Origin: Blepharisma stoltei
Taxonomy: Eukaryota; Ciliophora; Heterotrichea; Heterotrichida; Blepharismidae
Reading direction: 5' to 3'
Assembly: GCA_914767885.1 (NCBI GenBank)
Contig: CAJZBQ010000038.1
Location: forward strand, 186,001 to 250,000
Length of the DNA: 64,000 nt
How positions within the stretch are numbered: the stretch's first letter is position 1; each line of letters opens with the position of its first letter. The translations under genes were made by a program, and so were the position numbers. Under the pieces are notes generated by a model. That model made no database searches. It worked only from the letters and a program-made list of their open reading frames with translations, and was not told the DNA's origin. Below, in pieces: positions 10,716 to 22,379 of the stretch.

Positions 10716-12466
10716 TTAGCAAGTTAAATGCACCAGTAAATAAATCTGTCAGTAAACTATAGTCAGAATCTACAAAAAGACAATAAAGTTTATCAATTCT
10801 CCTATAAATATTATGATCATTTAATAAATAATGAGGGTCTATTTTGTTTAGAATACGAGCAAAATCATTTAGTATTTGAATATTTTCCACTTCAGGAAGT
10901 CTATCCATGGCTGCGCCTATCCATTCCGGAGATAATTTATTTTTATATGTTTCTAGTAAAAATATGATTGCCTCAAAAGGTGCTTTATAATATCTTATTG
11001 CTCTTAAGATACCTTTAAATGAAAATTTATTTTTATTTTCAATCACAAATTCTTTTCATAATTCAGGATCAGACTCATAAAACATAAGTGAATAATATAA
11101 ATATTTAGGTTCCGTAGATAATCTTTTAAATAAGCGAAAGGCTATGGCTTGCAAAGGTTTTATTGCTCTATAGAACTTTGAACTATATTCCTTTCTGTTA
11201 GCAGTACTAATAAAAAGTTTAGTATTGGAATCACTTAAAGTAATTCACTCTTTTAGATCATTTATAAGATAATCTTTTATTTTTTGCAGGCCATATAGCT
11301 CATAATTATTTGTATGGATAATGCTGAGTAATACATCTATTTTGTTAGAGCACCCATTAATTCTTTTATAGTTAATTTCATTTGAAATTAAACTTTCAAA
11401 GGGAAAAGTTTTCCTTCTATGTTAACACATATTCATGATGCTTTTTCAAATATTTCCATGCATTTTTCAAAATTAATGTTTTTACTATTTATTTGGTGTG
11501 CTAATTTAAGTGCAGTCTGACCATCAATATTCGGGCCTATAAGCCTAAGTATTTTTTTTATAATTTCTGAGTCTATTGATTCTTTTGACAACTTTTCCTT
11601 AATTATTTGCAAAGCTTTTAAAACTATTTCATCAACAATAACAAAAACTTTTGTTTCATTTTTTAAAAGAGTAGTCAATTCAATTATAAATTGTATTAAC
11701 GTATATGCTATTTTTATTTTAATTTATCATAATTTTGATAAATAACAAATATTTCAATTTTAATATTTTTTTTCTAGTTATTATTTTTCTCAAATTATTC
11801 TCTTGCTTATATTTTACATGATACCTAGTTTTCGACATTTTTTTCACCTATCCTTTTTTTGGAAAAAAAAGGCCAAAAAGATGTATTTTATGAATGAACC
11901 ATCTGCTCACTCTTTCAGCAATTTTCACATGTTGGTGCTGATTCACTAGTAATTTTTTAATTTCTTTTTTATGAGCAGCATCTAGCTGTATATTCATCTA
12001 GTCTTTTTAATAGCTAAAGTATCTAAAATTTTGGCTAAGTGTCTTCCATCAAGTTCTTCTTTATTTAGTTGAAGGATTCTTTCCATGCATTCGATAAATA
12101 AACTTTTCTTTAAAGTATAGATAAATTTTCCTCTTCCAGTGAAATTTCTTCCAAATTTAATTTACCCCTAGCAATTTTTTCGGTTAAATATCTTTTATTC
12201 AAGGAAATTCTTCTTGCAGAAATTTTACTCTCTATTTGACCGAAAATTTGTATTTCCAGTTGTTTGGCTAAAAACGCTGTCATGAGCAGTATCAAACTTC
12301 ATAAGAGGAAAGCCTCAGCCCAAACTCGACAAGGTGATACCTTTATTTTCATTTTTAGAAAAAGTCATTGTGGCGATATTTGATGAAGAATCCGTTACAG
12401 ATGCAACTTGGGGATGCTCCTATCTTACAGATATAGATGGAAGTTTACCAATTTTCCAAAATGAAT

Positions 12467-12560
12467 TACTCCGTCCTAAATTAACTCTATTTTAGCTACA
12501 TCATTATAATTCCTTATTTCATTAAAAAATAGTAAAATTAATTATATAGATCGCTCTAAA
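12467..12560. mobile_element. 94-bp IES, right-arm copy
   Basis: TA at 12467-12468 and 12561-12562. The interior mirrors 5336-5429 with identical length. Removal joins GAA-TTA-TCC-CAG in the importin frame. Confidence 0.7.
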
Positions 12561-12777
12561 TATCCCAGCACAGTACATTTTTAGGAAGAATAATCCGGCA
12601 GCTCTCCAGTAATAATGCTTCTTTACAAGTTTCTTCTCTCCGGACACTTGGCAATATTTTATCATCATTACCCAATTCCTACGATATTATGTTCAGACTT
12701 GGACTTTTAGATAAAATTGACGAATTAATATTAAGTCCCAAAAAACGTGTAAAAAAAGAAATCTGCTGAATGCTGTC

Positions 12778-13333
12778 TTACTTAGTTAATTAGATATCAC
12801 GTTTAACGTCCCCCACGGGGTAGGCATTCTGAAGACCACGGCCACCTCTTGACACATAGGGATCTGAAAGCACAGCCTCCAGGTTCGACCGCCCAGCGCA
12901 TCACGTACCTTCAGGTGACTTCACCGACTTCGACAACTCATGAGTGAGCGATTTCTCAAAAAATGAATTTTTTGGCCGACTCTCGGCAAAAAGGGGGAGC
13001 ACATAACCTGGGACGTAACGCCCAGTTTCACACTAGGGACTTTGCTGGGCTTCCCCTTTCCAGCCTCTGTGTTTTCCTTCCTCACGAGATAAAATCTATC
13101 CCAGATGCTGAGCATTGGTCAGGCTCTGCCATGCATAATTGCTTATTTGGCATATATTCTTATAGAAATTGCCCGAGGATGGCGCTATTTTGCGCCATCC
13201 TCGGGCAATTTCTATATTTCCAGAATGGCAAAACCTTGCCGGATATAATTTAAATATATGAGTTCGGAAGCTGCATGGCCGGAGGCCATGCTAGGTGAAA
13301 ACGCCATATTTTAATTATTTGCTGAATGCTGTC
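12778..13333 (-). mobile_element. SINE-like retroposon, right-arm copy
   Basis: Reverse orientation of 4566-5120. The duplication TGCTGAATGCTGTC is at 12764-12777 and 13320-13333. The tail, read on the minus strand, is the TAAGTAAG repeat next to 12778. It contains the hairpin MITE 13161-13214. Confidence 0.8.
13161..13214. mobile_element. 52-bp hairpin MITE nested in SINE (right arm)
   Basis: TA at 13161-13162 and 13215-13216. It is a foldback TAGAAATTGCCCGAGG...CTA identical in plan to 4682-4735. Confidence 0.85.
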
Positions 13334-13733
13334 AAAAATTTGTACAGAAAAAAAAGCTGTTGAAGGGCTATTAGAAAGAAAAGTTTATGAGAAATTGTTG
13401 AAGATATTAAAAAAAGATTGTGAAGACGTTAAAAAGGACGCTATATTATTAATAGGAAAAACAGCCACAGTTTGCGATGCAGATCAAGCTAGAAGGGTGG
13501 CCCAAATAGGGTTGATTGGAGAAATGATAAGTTTGGTAGATAAAATGAAAGCATCACAGAAAGTTATACTTGAAGGGCTGACTGAATATTTTGAAAAAGA
13601 TAAAAATATTGTGGGGAGTGAGGACAGAATTAGGCTGATTAGGGTGTTGAATAGAATGATTGGGGAAGGTGAAAATTCTGATAAGGCAATGAGCTTGGTG
13701 CTAATGCTGCTTGATATCAATAATGAAAATAAT

Positions 13734-13885
13734 TATAGAAATTTCCCATAGATGGCGCTGTTGCCCCTTGATTTGCCCATGAGAAAAATTTTTTGGTTTG
13801 ACCAAACCATATGGGGCTGGTCGAACCAAAAAATTTCCCCAGTGGGCAAACCAAGGGCAAACAGCGCCATCTATGGAAATTTCTA
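13734..13885. mobile_element. 152-bp MITE in the stop codon of the importin copy
   Basis: Flanked by TA at 13734-13735 and 13886-13887. The left arm has the empty site (AAT-TA-ATACATTT). The ends are TAGAAATTTCC...GGAAATTTCTA. The interior is an imperfect foldback including ATAGATGGCGCTGTT and its complement. The ends resemble those of the 52-bp hairpin MITE. Confidence 0.9.
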
Positions 13886-14464
13886 TAATACATTTAATCA
13901 GATATTAGCTTGGAGCAATTATAATAGTAGCAATGTAAACAAGGATCATATCTAAATTATTAAGTTTATACTAAATTTACAAAATGATATCGCAAAACTA
14001 TTTAAAATAGCACAGAGCACTTATACTCATTGGTGAAAAAATATTATGAGCTCCTTTAATTTATTGCTAAATCTATGGCCTCTCCTCTATTATTTCTTTA
14101 TAATCAATACCTTTTCCTATCTATATATTAATTTCTTTATCAATCAAAATAAATAAATTGTAGTTCATATTTATTAATTTACCCTGAATGCAACATAAGA
14201 TTGAAAGGATTTTGGAAATTGATTTTTTAAATAGCTCATGAAGAAAGCATCCACATGAATTAGAAGTTGGCTAAAGAAGCAAATAAAATAAAGCATGAAA
14301 ATACTGATGGTGAAACCAATTGAGCTATCAAAAAAATAAGTAAGAGATACACTTTATTAATAGCTTAAAAAAATTAACAGGTTCAAATATTGATAGTTTG
14401 AACTTAACTCTCAAATAATATCTTGACTATGTAAATGAGGAGTTAGCAGATTAAAATACAAAAA

Positions 14465-15154
14465 AGGCTGGGTAGGATGTATTTACTGAATGAGGAGAAG
14501 GGACTAACATGGGCGAAGACTTGCTCTAGATGGAGTGATCTTGTAAATTTTAGTGGCCTTAGATGGTGGAATCGAAGAGAATCCAAAAGAGAGATTGAAT
14601 CCAAGATTAGAGCACATGCGTGGGATCAGTATCGAAGGAGAATAGAAACCGAGGTGAGAGCAACGACACGACTATTTATGACCTTAAATGAAGGGAAGGG
14701 AGTAATTGAGGAGAGTCCTTATTTATATTTTAATTCGCATAGAAGACAAGAGATTATGGATATCTTCAGGTTAAGGGCTGGTTTTAATACAACGTCGTAT
14801 TCACAGAATTTAAGGCATTTGATGCAGAGTACCAAATGTGAGAAATGTAATTGAATAAATGAGGATGAGATGCATTTACTTAATGATTGTTTTTTATATG
14901 AAGATGACAGAGCAAATTTATTGTTGGGATTGGAGGAAAATGGTGTGCTAGAGGGAGTGATCAGGAAAAGATTCATGCTGCATGAAGTTGTGCTTTATGC
15001 GGAGAAATTTGTTATTTGGATGAAGGAGGAACATGCTGGAAGATTTGGAGATGTAGATAACGAGATAAAAAATTTTATTTATAGAGTGATGAAGAAAAAA
15101 GAGAGAAATGCTGCTAAGCAGCGCTAAAATAATGCTAAGATTTCTAAGATTTCT
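14465..15154 (+). mobile_element. 5'-truncated LINE insertion with ORF2 C-terminus
   Basis: A 12-bp target duplication AAAATACAAAAA is at 14453-14464 and 15155-15166; the left arm has the single-copy empty site near 3135-3150. One frame runs from the truncation point to TAA at 15125-15127, with TGA=Trp at 14852-14854. It encodes a C-terminal domain with CEKCNWINEDEMHLLNDC, a C-x2-C...H-x4-C zinc-finger-like motif seen after the reverse transcriptase in many non-LTR elements. The 3' tail has TAAGATTTC repeats. It is 5'-truncated in the usual way. Confidence 0.85.
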
Positions 15155-15166
15155 AAAATACAAAAA

Positions 15167-16166
15167 GGGTTCGATTTATTATGAAAATCCGTAATATAAT
15201 CAAATCTTTACCTTTTATTTAGTACACCATTAAACATATATTGAATTTATATATTTTTAAATCCAGTTTTCAATGCAGCTTTCATTACGATAAGTTTATA
15301 TTCGTCAATCAATTCTGAAAATTGATAATAATAAAAATCGATTTATATCAAATTTGATAGTTGATAACCTGCTTTTAAAAACAGCAGAGCTTTTACAGCA
15401 TCTACTTCTAAAATCTAATTTAATATAGATATCCAAAATATATTGTATAAAGCTGAGCCTATATTATTAATAATTTAATAACCAGGATTAAAATAAAATA
15501 CTTCAGTTAATTCATCCAAATCCCACCAGGTATAGGTGAGTATTCCACTTTCAAAAATTTAAATAAATCATCTACTTAAACTCCAATATAGATCGTCTCT
15601 CTCAGCACCAGTTTCTCACAGCATCTCCGCACTTCTCTACTTACTCCATATTAACTGTATGATGTCAGGCCAAATTATAGCCTCCTTTTCTTCTTTGGTG
15701 CTCAGCTCGATTTAATTGAGAAAAGAATACTCTACAGATTTAGATAAATAAATTTCAATGAATATTTAGCAAATTCTGTATTTTCTCAATCCTTGGACTT
15801 GTTATGGGAGCTCTAAAGCTATAACAGAAACCACCCTTGCTAAAGCCAAGGATGTGGATATTCTTAACTTTTGGGGTCTAAGGCTGACCTGCTTTTGATC
15901 TGCACTCCATTAAAAAGGGAATAAATGATGAATCAAATCTAGTAGGGTTTTTCTTCGCTCTATAAAAGCAGAATTTAAAGGTGGCTTATATTGCCTTCTT
16001 CCAATTTAAAAAATGGGGTAGCAAGAAATAAAGATAAATTAAATTAACCGTAGAAGAAAGATAATTAGTGGTGAAGACAGAAAAAGAGAGAAGCCATAAA
16101 TAGAATGAGCACTTGAAGTATCGCTGATGAAAGAAATTAGTATTGATAATTCTAATCATGATGATG
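15167..16166. other. Intergenic, mirror of left-arm spacer
   Basis: Counterpart of about 2154-3137. No ORF, RNA gene or mobile element was recognised. Confidence 0.6.
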
Positions 16167-19100
16167 TTAAATCTTAAGAAATTGCTTTATATCTATTTCT
16201 CCTATCTTATTCGTCTCTTCCTTACTAAGAATTCTCAAATCATTTACCTTTCTAATAATTTGATTTCGGTGCATTAGAAATTCTCCCTTTAAAAGATTTG
16301 AGCGATATAAAAGAACCGAATTTGTCACTGGCCATAAAGCTGTCTTTTTAAGTGGAATGTAAAAAGGCATCCATATCCCATCAATAAACGCCCCAGCTTT
16401 TACTTCAAGATTAGCTTTACTGGACGATGATTCAATACGACTGATGAGTGTCTTTTCTATTCCAAAATATTTAAAATAGTCAAAATCCTGCCAATATTTC
16501 TGAGTTTCTTGGTTGAGTATCCTAATTTCTTTGTAATCTGGATCCATGCTAAAATGATTTTCAAGTAAAAAGTGCTTAAAAGTTGGCGACTCGCATTCAA
16601 AATATTTACTGTTTTCTATATGTCTCATAATTTCTGATTTACTAGCTTTAAAAGCAACAAGCCCATATATCCAGTTGATGTGCTCTTTATCATTTTCAAA
16701 GGAAATCTTTTTATCTTCCACGTAGTCCATTAATTCATTAGCCATATGGTTAGCCCATGCCTCTTTTTCAAATCTTAATTCTGCCAAACATGAAATCGTT
16801 TTTGCTAAATAAGCTGTTCTAAAGTTATCTTGCTTATTACAAACTGCTAAAACTGCATTTTTGTCAGATAATCCTACTGTTTTTATTTTTTCAATGAAAT
16901 CTTCTCTTTTGCTCTCATTATCATATAATTTATAATTCCTAGTGTTCTCCGATATTATTTGAGCAAAATTAAGATCCATGGGCATATTATTATGAGCTAA
17001 ATCCAGCAATTTATCAAGTTCTACGAATAGTATCTTTCCAACATTTTTTAAAACAAATTCTTTTAATAGGGATGATATTGCATTATATAACTCTAAATGA
17101 TCATTTATATTCACAAAGGAAAGCTTGCCAATTACATCTGCCATAGCTCAGAGACCGTGTTTTCCTAAAAGTGGAACAATTTTTTTTAATGCATCTATAA
17201 TATAATTATCAATTTCCGTTTTTGGATGATATCAGTATCGTTTGATAATCTGAGGAAGAGCCTTATGATCCAATTTCTCATGGAACTTGTTGAAAACTTT
17301 GTCGATTATATTTTTTCTCAGCTTCATATCGGTACATTTTGAAGAAATAGTCAGCATGTTTCATTGATCAATATCATTCATATAAGAATAGTTAGATAAA
17401 ACAGAATCAGCCATTTCCGGTTCTAGCTTGCCAAGCATTGAAGCAAAGCTGAGTATTAAGATATTTCGATTGCTAAAGATAGAATCAATAGGAAGGTCTT
17501 TTAGTAATTTTAATGCGCCAGCAAATAAATCTGTCAGTAAACTAAAGTCGGAATGCAAAAAAAGATGATTAAATTTGCCAATTCTAATGATGATATTTTT
17601 TTCATATAATAAATAATGAGGGTCTATTTTGTTTAGAATACGGGCAAAATCATTTAGAATTTGAACATTTTCCACTTCAACAATTCTATCCATGGCAGAA
17701 CCTATCCATCACGGAGATAACTTATTTTTATACTTTTCTAGTAAAAATATAATTGCCTCAAAAGGTCCTTGATAGAATCTTATTGTGCGTAAGATATCTT
17801 CAAATGAAAAGTTATTTTTATTTTCAATCACAAAGTCTTTTCATTTTTCTGGATCACACTCATAAAGCAAAATCGAAAGAAATAAGGAATCACATTCCTT
17901 CGATAATCTTTTTAATGAGCGAAAAGCTGTGGCTTGCAAAGGTTTTATTGCTCTACAGAACTTTGAACTATATTCTTTTTTGTTAACAGTACTAATAAAA
18001 CTCTTAATATTGTCACCACTTAAAGTAATTCACTCTTTTAGATCATCTATAAGTAAATCTTTTATTTTTTGCAGGCCATATAGCTCATAATTATTTGTAT
18101 GAATAATGCTGAATAATAGATCTATTTTGTAATAACACCCAATATCTTCAATTTTTTTATAGTTAATTTTATTTGAAATTAAATTTGCAAAAGGGAAAAG
18201 TTTTCCTTCTTTGCTAATACATAATCATGATGCTTTTTCAAATATTTGCATGCGTTCATTTAAATAAAGGGTTTTACTATTTATTTGGTGTTTTAATGTA
18301 AGTGCAGTCTGATAATCAATATTTGGGCCTATAAGCCTAAGTATTTTTATTATATTTTCTGAGTCTATTGACTCTTTCGACAATTTTTCCTTAATTATTA
18401 GTATGCTTTTTAAAACTATTTCATCAGCGATAAAACAATTCTTTGGTGAATTTTTTAAAAGAGTTGCCAATTCAATTATAAATTCTATGGATTGATTATT
18501 ACTAAGCAAGATATTCAGTCTTTTTAGTGCACTTTGGTATAGACACCTATAGCTAAGCATGCTATTCTTATAGAACTTGATTACTGATAGTAAATCATTT
18601 TCTTCCCATCTAGGTAAACTATCTTCAATCAATTTTAAAAAATCTGAAAAATATATCTGTATCCTTGTAGGCTGTTTAATAGCTAAAGCGTCTAAAATTT
18701 TGGCTAAGTGTCTTCCATCAAATTCTTCTTTATTTAGTTGAAGGATTCTTTTCATGCAAGCGAAAAATAAGCTTCTCTTTGAAGTATAAATAAATCTTCC
18801 AGTTCCAGTTAAAATTTTTGAAATTTCTTCCAAATTTAATTCACTCCCAGCCATTTTTTTAACCTCATTTTCTAGTTCTTCCATTTTAAACCCTTTAGGC
18901 ACCAAATTTTCATAGATCGATAAAATTTGTTTCCGGTCAAAAGAGCGACTAATTAAATGCTTATTTACGCAATCAATTAATATTTTCTTTTTCTCTTTTG
19001 TTAGAGATACTTCTGTGGTAAATCTATAAGAGCTTGCAATTCACTCACAAAAATTGACGATACCTTGAGAATCAAGCTTTTCAAGGTTCTCTTCAACTTC

Positions 19101-19349
19101 GTTTTTAATTTTTTTTAACTTGTTTCATGCTTCTGAGTCAATGCTTTGATTTTGCATATCAACAATTTGAAGTGTGTATGCAAGAATTGAATGAGAAGTT
19201 TTGGACACGTCTATATCGTTTATAAATGACTCTAAACTTTTAGCACTTGCAAGTTTTAGATCTATCCGAGCTTTTCCTATGTTGTAGTGATTTGAAAATG
19301 TTGAAAACGATCGAAAGAATCCTTTGGCAAAAAACCTAGGCCTCAGCAT
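16167..19349 (-). CDS. RAP-domain-like protein with mitochondrial presequence
   Basis: The frame is continuous for 1061 codons with stop (TAA at 16167-16169) when TGA is Trp. The start MLRPRFFAKGFFRSFSTF is rich in Arg and Phe and lacks acidic residues, a typical mitochondrial targeting presequence, which supports this ATG. The middle is helical-repeat-like, with recurring blocks such as LNDFARILNKIDP and ILILSFASMLGKLEP. The last 100 or so residues (DYFKYFGIEK..., DGIWMPFYIPLK, LLKGEFL) resemble the RAP module of FASTK-like RNA-binding proteins. A role in organelle RNA metabolism is inferred. There is no IES or SINE. It is the only complete copy of three in the window. The family assignment is moderate. 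Confidence 0.75.
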
Positions 19350-19470
19350 TTATATTCCAGATAATTTAGAATATTGAAATAATTACCAACCATAGACACA
19401 AAGGATTTAAGAAAAGACTATAATAATTAATGATTTGCAGCTAAATTATTATTGAATAATTCAATTTACT

Positions 19471-19855
19471 TACTCCCCCCCCCTCCGTGAGTGAACAAAA
19501 AAATTTTGTTCACTCACGGAGGGGGGTTAATTTTTTTTTTTTTAAAAAAGTTTATATATAAATTTTATAAAAAAATATTTTTTTCGAAATTTAAAAAAAT
19601 CCTAATTCGCAAAAATTGGAAAGCAAATATTAATTCAATTTGCAAAATTTATGTTTTAAAAAGCAATTTGTTTAAAATTAAACAGAATTAGCTCTATATT
19701 TCATTATACTAATTATCATTTATATATTAAATTTTTTTTTCCATAAAAAATTTTTCTATTTAAAAAAATTTTTGTTCACTCACGGAGGGTGGGTTTTTGG
19801 GCAAAAAAATAGCGATTTTTCTAATGGTTTTGTTCACTCACGGAGGGGGGGGGAG
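19471..19855. mobile_element. 385-bp family-A IES-like element at the LINE 3' edge
   Basis: Ends are CTCCCCCCCC and GGGGGGGGGAG, with TA at 19471-19472 and 19856-19857 (left context TTA, right TAA). The subterminal motif CTCCGTGAGTGAACAAAA occurs as an inverted pair at the left and as two copies at the right. The whole element is nearly the reverse complement of 32165-32537. It interrupts the reverse-transcriptase frame after VDKYKYL. Confidence 0.85.
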
Positions 19856-19857
19856 TA

Positions 19858-22065
19858 AGTATTTATATTTATCAACTATTGGAATTTCAGTTCTTTTAAA
19901 ATGTAGTTTGGGTAATTTTTGGAGGGTATTTTTTCTGTTTCTATTAATAATTGTCATCAATGCCGTTTTTTCAGGTCCTATATTTAAATCCATACTATTT
20001 TCTCTGTTCATTTTTTAAGATTATTAAGAATTGACTGTAGATCCTCACATTTTCCTGTAATAAAAGCTGTATCATCTGCATATTGAAAATTTATTTTTGA
20101 GTATAAATTCTCGTTTTTAATTAATTCTAGGCTAATATCTTTTGTTACATTTTCAATATCATCGATATAGATATTAAATAATGGAGAAATCGCACTTCCT
20201 TGTCTAATCCCTTTAGTAATATCGATTTTAAATGTTTCATTTCCGTTGATTATTAAGGTAGTCTTTTCTCCTTTAATCATCTGGGAGATTGATTTTCCAC
20301 TATCATCTGTGACTCTCTTACTTTTTATCTTTTCCATGAGTTTAGTTCTATTCACAGAATCATATGCTTTCGAAAAATCTATAAAAAGTATATATGAATC
20401 ACTCTTTTTCCCTTTATTATAATATTTTCGATATTCTAAGGTATTTTTCAGTAAGAAACTTTGTGTTATGCATGATTTTCCTTTTCTAAACCCATGTTGT
20501 CTATCTGAGATCTTAACGTTGTTTTCAATTTTTCTTAGTTCAGCCTTGTCAAGAATCTTCATAAAACTGTTCATTAATGTTATAGGTCTGAGATTCTTCA
20601 ATTCTTTATGATTTCCTTTACCTTTATATATAAGAATAGTCTTAGCTTCATTTGCAACATCCGGTATACCATAAATTCTGCAAGTATTTAAAAAATGTGT
20701 TATTGCTTCTACCATTATATCTCCTCCTTTTATTATTATTTCATTCGTTATATTATCTGGTCCAGGAGCTTTTCTGTTAGGCAAAGATTTAATAATATTC
20801 TCAATCTTTTTTGAGTTTCAAAGTTCATCTTCTAGACAACCTGCTTGTGGAATAAAAGATATCGTACTCCTAAATTGATCTTCAAATTCTTTAATCTCAA
20901 ATGCATTCATTGGTAAGACCAGTTTATTTTTATTCAATAATCTTTTTATTTTTTTTCAAGCTCCATAGGGATCATTTATGCATTGCTTTAATCTATTTTC
21001 ACTTATTATTTCATATCTATCCAGTCTTTTTAACTGATCAATGCATTTTTTCTTTACTTTCCGTATTCTTTCAATAAATTCATTATTTTTCTGAGAATAG
21101 CAAAATTTGATTTATTCTTTGAGTTTGTTAATTCTTTTCCTTAAAATTTTCATTTCTGGAGTTTTAAAATGATCAGGCTGTAATTTAGTTTTTACAATAA
21201 TTGATTCTTCATCTAAGATAGTCTTTATTTCGGTATAGATTAGAGAAGGGTTATTTGTTATGAAAATACCTTTTTCTTTGAATTTAAGGAAGAGTCTGCT
21301 TTTAAAGGCTTCATGATCATCTCCTTCTAGTTTATATCATGGAATAATTGTTTTTTGAGTTCCTAATGGTATAATTATCGAAATGCGTGATAGGAGTAAA
21401 ATATGGTTAGTATTTAATTGAGGGACTTCTATATAAATAATTTCTGATGTTGAGTTTGAGAGAATGTAATCAATAATTGTGTGTGTATTATGACCTCTAA
21501 AAGTTGATATTTGCATATCATTGAGAATGTATAGATGAGAATCTTTTATAAATTTAGAAAATATCTCTCCTGTTAGATCATCGATTTCAGATAAATATCC
21601 TTTTAGATGCGCATTAAAATCACCCAATAGTACTATTTGACGTCTATCCTTTTGATTCTTTTGAATAATTTCTTGAACTTCTATGATAAAGTTAATATAG
21701 TCATCAATTGATTTCTTACTTTGGTGATTTGTTACTACTGGGGCATAAGCTACTATTATTAAGTAATCTTCAATTAATGTTGCTGTTATTCTATGATTGT
21801 TAGTTTCAATTGATGTTATTAGATTTGCAAATGTTTCATGTATTAGTAACCCAGTTCCGCCTAATCCTCTGTTGCCAGCAATTGGCCCATTATTTCCAAT
21901 TCAGATAAATCCTTGAATATATAAGGAAGTTTTCAGTCACGTTTCAGCAATTCCAAGAATAGAAATATCATTAGAAATCATTAAATTTCTTAATTCTCTT
22001 CTAAACAATTCGTCTTTCCCTATTCCAGATATATTTACGAATCCAAAAGTTTTTCTCAGTGGCAT
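19858..22065 (-). pseudogene. LINE ORF2: APE-type endonuclease plus reverse transcriptase
   Basis: From ATG 22063-22065 the endonuclease shows LGIAETWLK, GLGGTGLLIHE, LLGDFNAHLKG, IIDYILSNS and NTNHILL, matching the exonuclease-endonuclease-phosphatase fold. The reverse transcriptase follows, with KAPGPDN, LRPITLMNS, QHGFRKGKSC, FIDFSKAYDSV, GIRQGSAISPLFN and the catalytic FQYADD. Several Trp codons are TGA, including KKWTEN after YADD near 20012. One nonsense codon (TAA 21112-21114) separates the domains. The frame ends at the IES or LINE truncation, so thumb and C-terminal zinc finger are missing. It is non-functional as it stands. Confidence 0.85.
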
Positions 22066-22379
22066 TTTCAATAAGATTTTCATATCTGTTGTTTTAAATT
22101 TATCTGGTTTTTAAATGGTCTTGTAAATAAATTGATTCTTTATCCATCACTTGTCTTATCTTCAATGGTTCTTTTTCTTCAAGTAAATGTCTTTCTTGAA
22201 ACTTCATAAATAATCTATTTCTAAAAGCCTCAAGTTCGTTACCTTCTAACTTATATCAGGGGATAATAAATTTTTGATTTACTTGAATCATTATGGTTTG
22301 AAGGCACGTTAGTATCAGAGTGTGATCTGTATTTAGTTGTGGAACTTCTTTGTATCTTAATTTGCTTGATGAGTTTGAT

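Larger units (their letters stand above)
7351..12190 (-). pseudogene. Third, degenerate copy of the RAP-like gene with nested insertions
   Basis: Minus-strand segments 7351-8618, 10334-10390, 10719-11690 and about 12003-12190 align in order with the gene at 16167-19349. It is dead. A TAA lies at 7514-7516 inside the C-terminal block. A frameshift near 7895 leaves a TAA where the intact copies read NELMDY. About 200 bp corresponding to 18480-18665 is replaced by unrelated A+T-rich sequence (about 11690-12003). Insertions are annotated separately at 8619, 9272 and 10391. It is clearly more diverged than the two arm copies, so it is an older duplicate. Confidence 0.8.
12270..13735 (+). pseudogene. 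Truncated importin-alpha-like gene, right-arm copy
   Basis: This is the C-terminal part of the same gene as 4163-6362, truncated at the inverted-duplication breakpoint (12270), so the start and the first ARM repeats are missing. It carries the same IES (12467-12560) and the same SINE (12778-13333). The last segment (about 13326-13733) is nearly identical to the left copy. A MITE is inserted in the TA of the stop codon. If it stays, the frame reads through to TAG at 13749-13751, adding five residues. Confidence 0.75.
12270..18325. repeat. Right arm of large inverted duplication
   Basis: Reverse complement of 1-5628. It is longer because of the LINE fragment (14465-15154) and a MITE (13734-13885), and it lacks the 3581-4026 MITE. 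The 18325 end is only the point matching the window start; the duplication may extend further. Confidence 0.9.
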
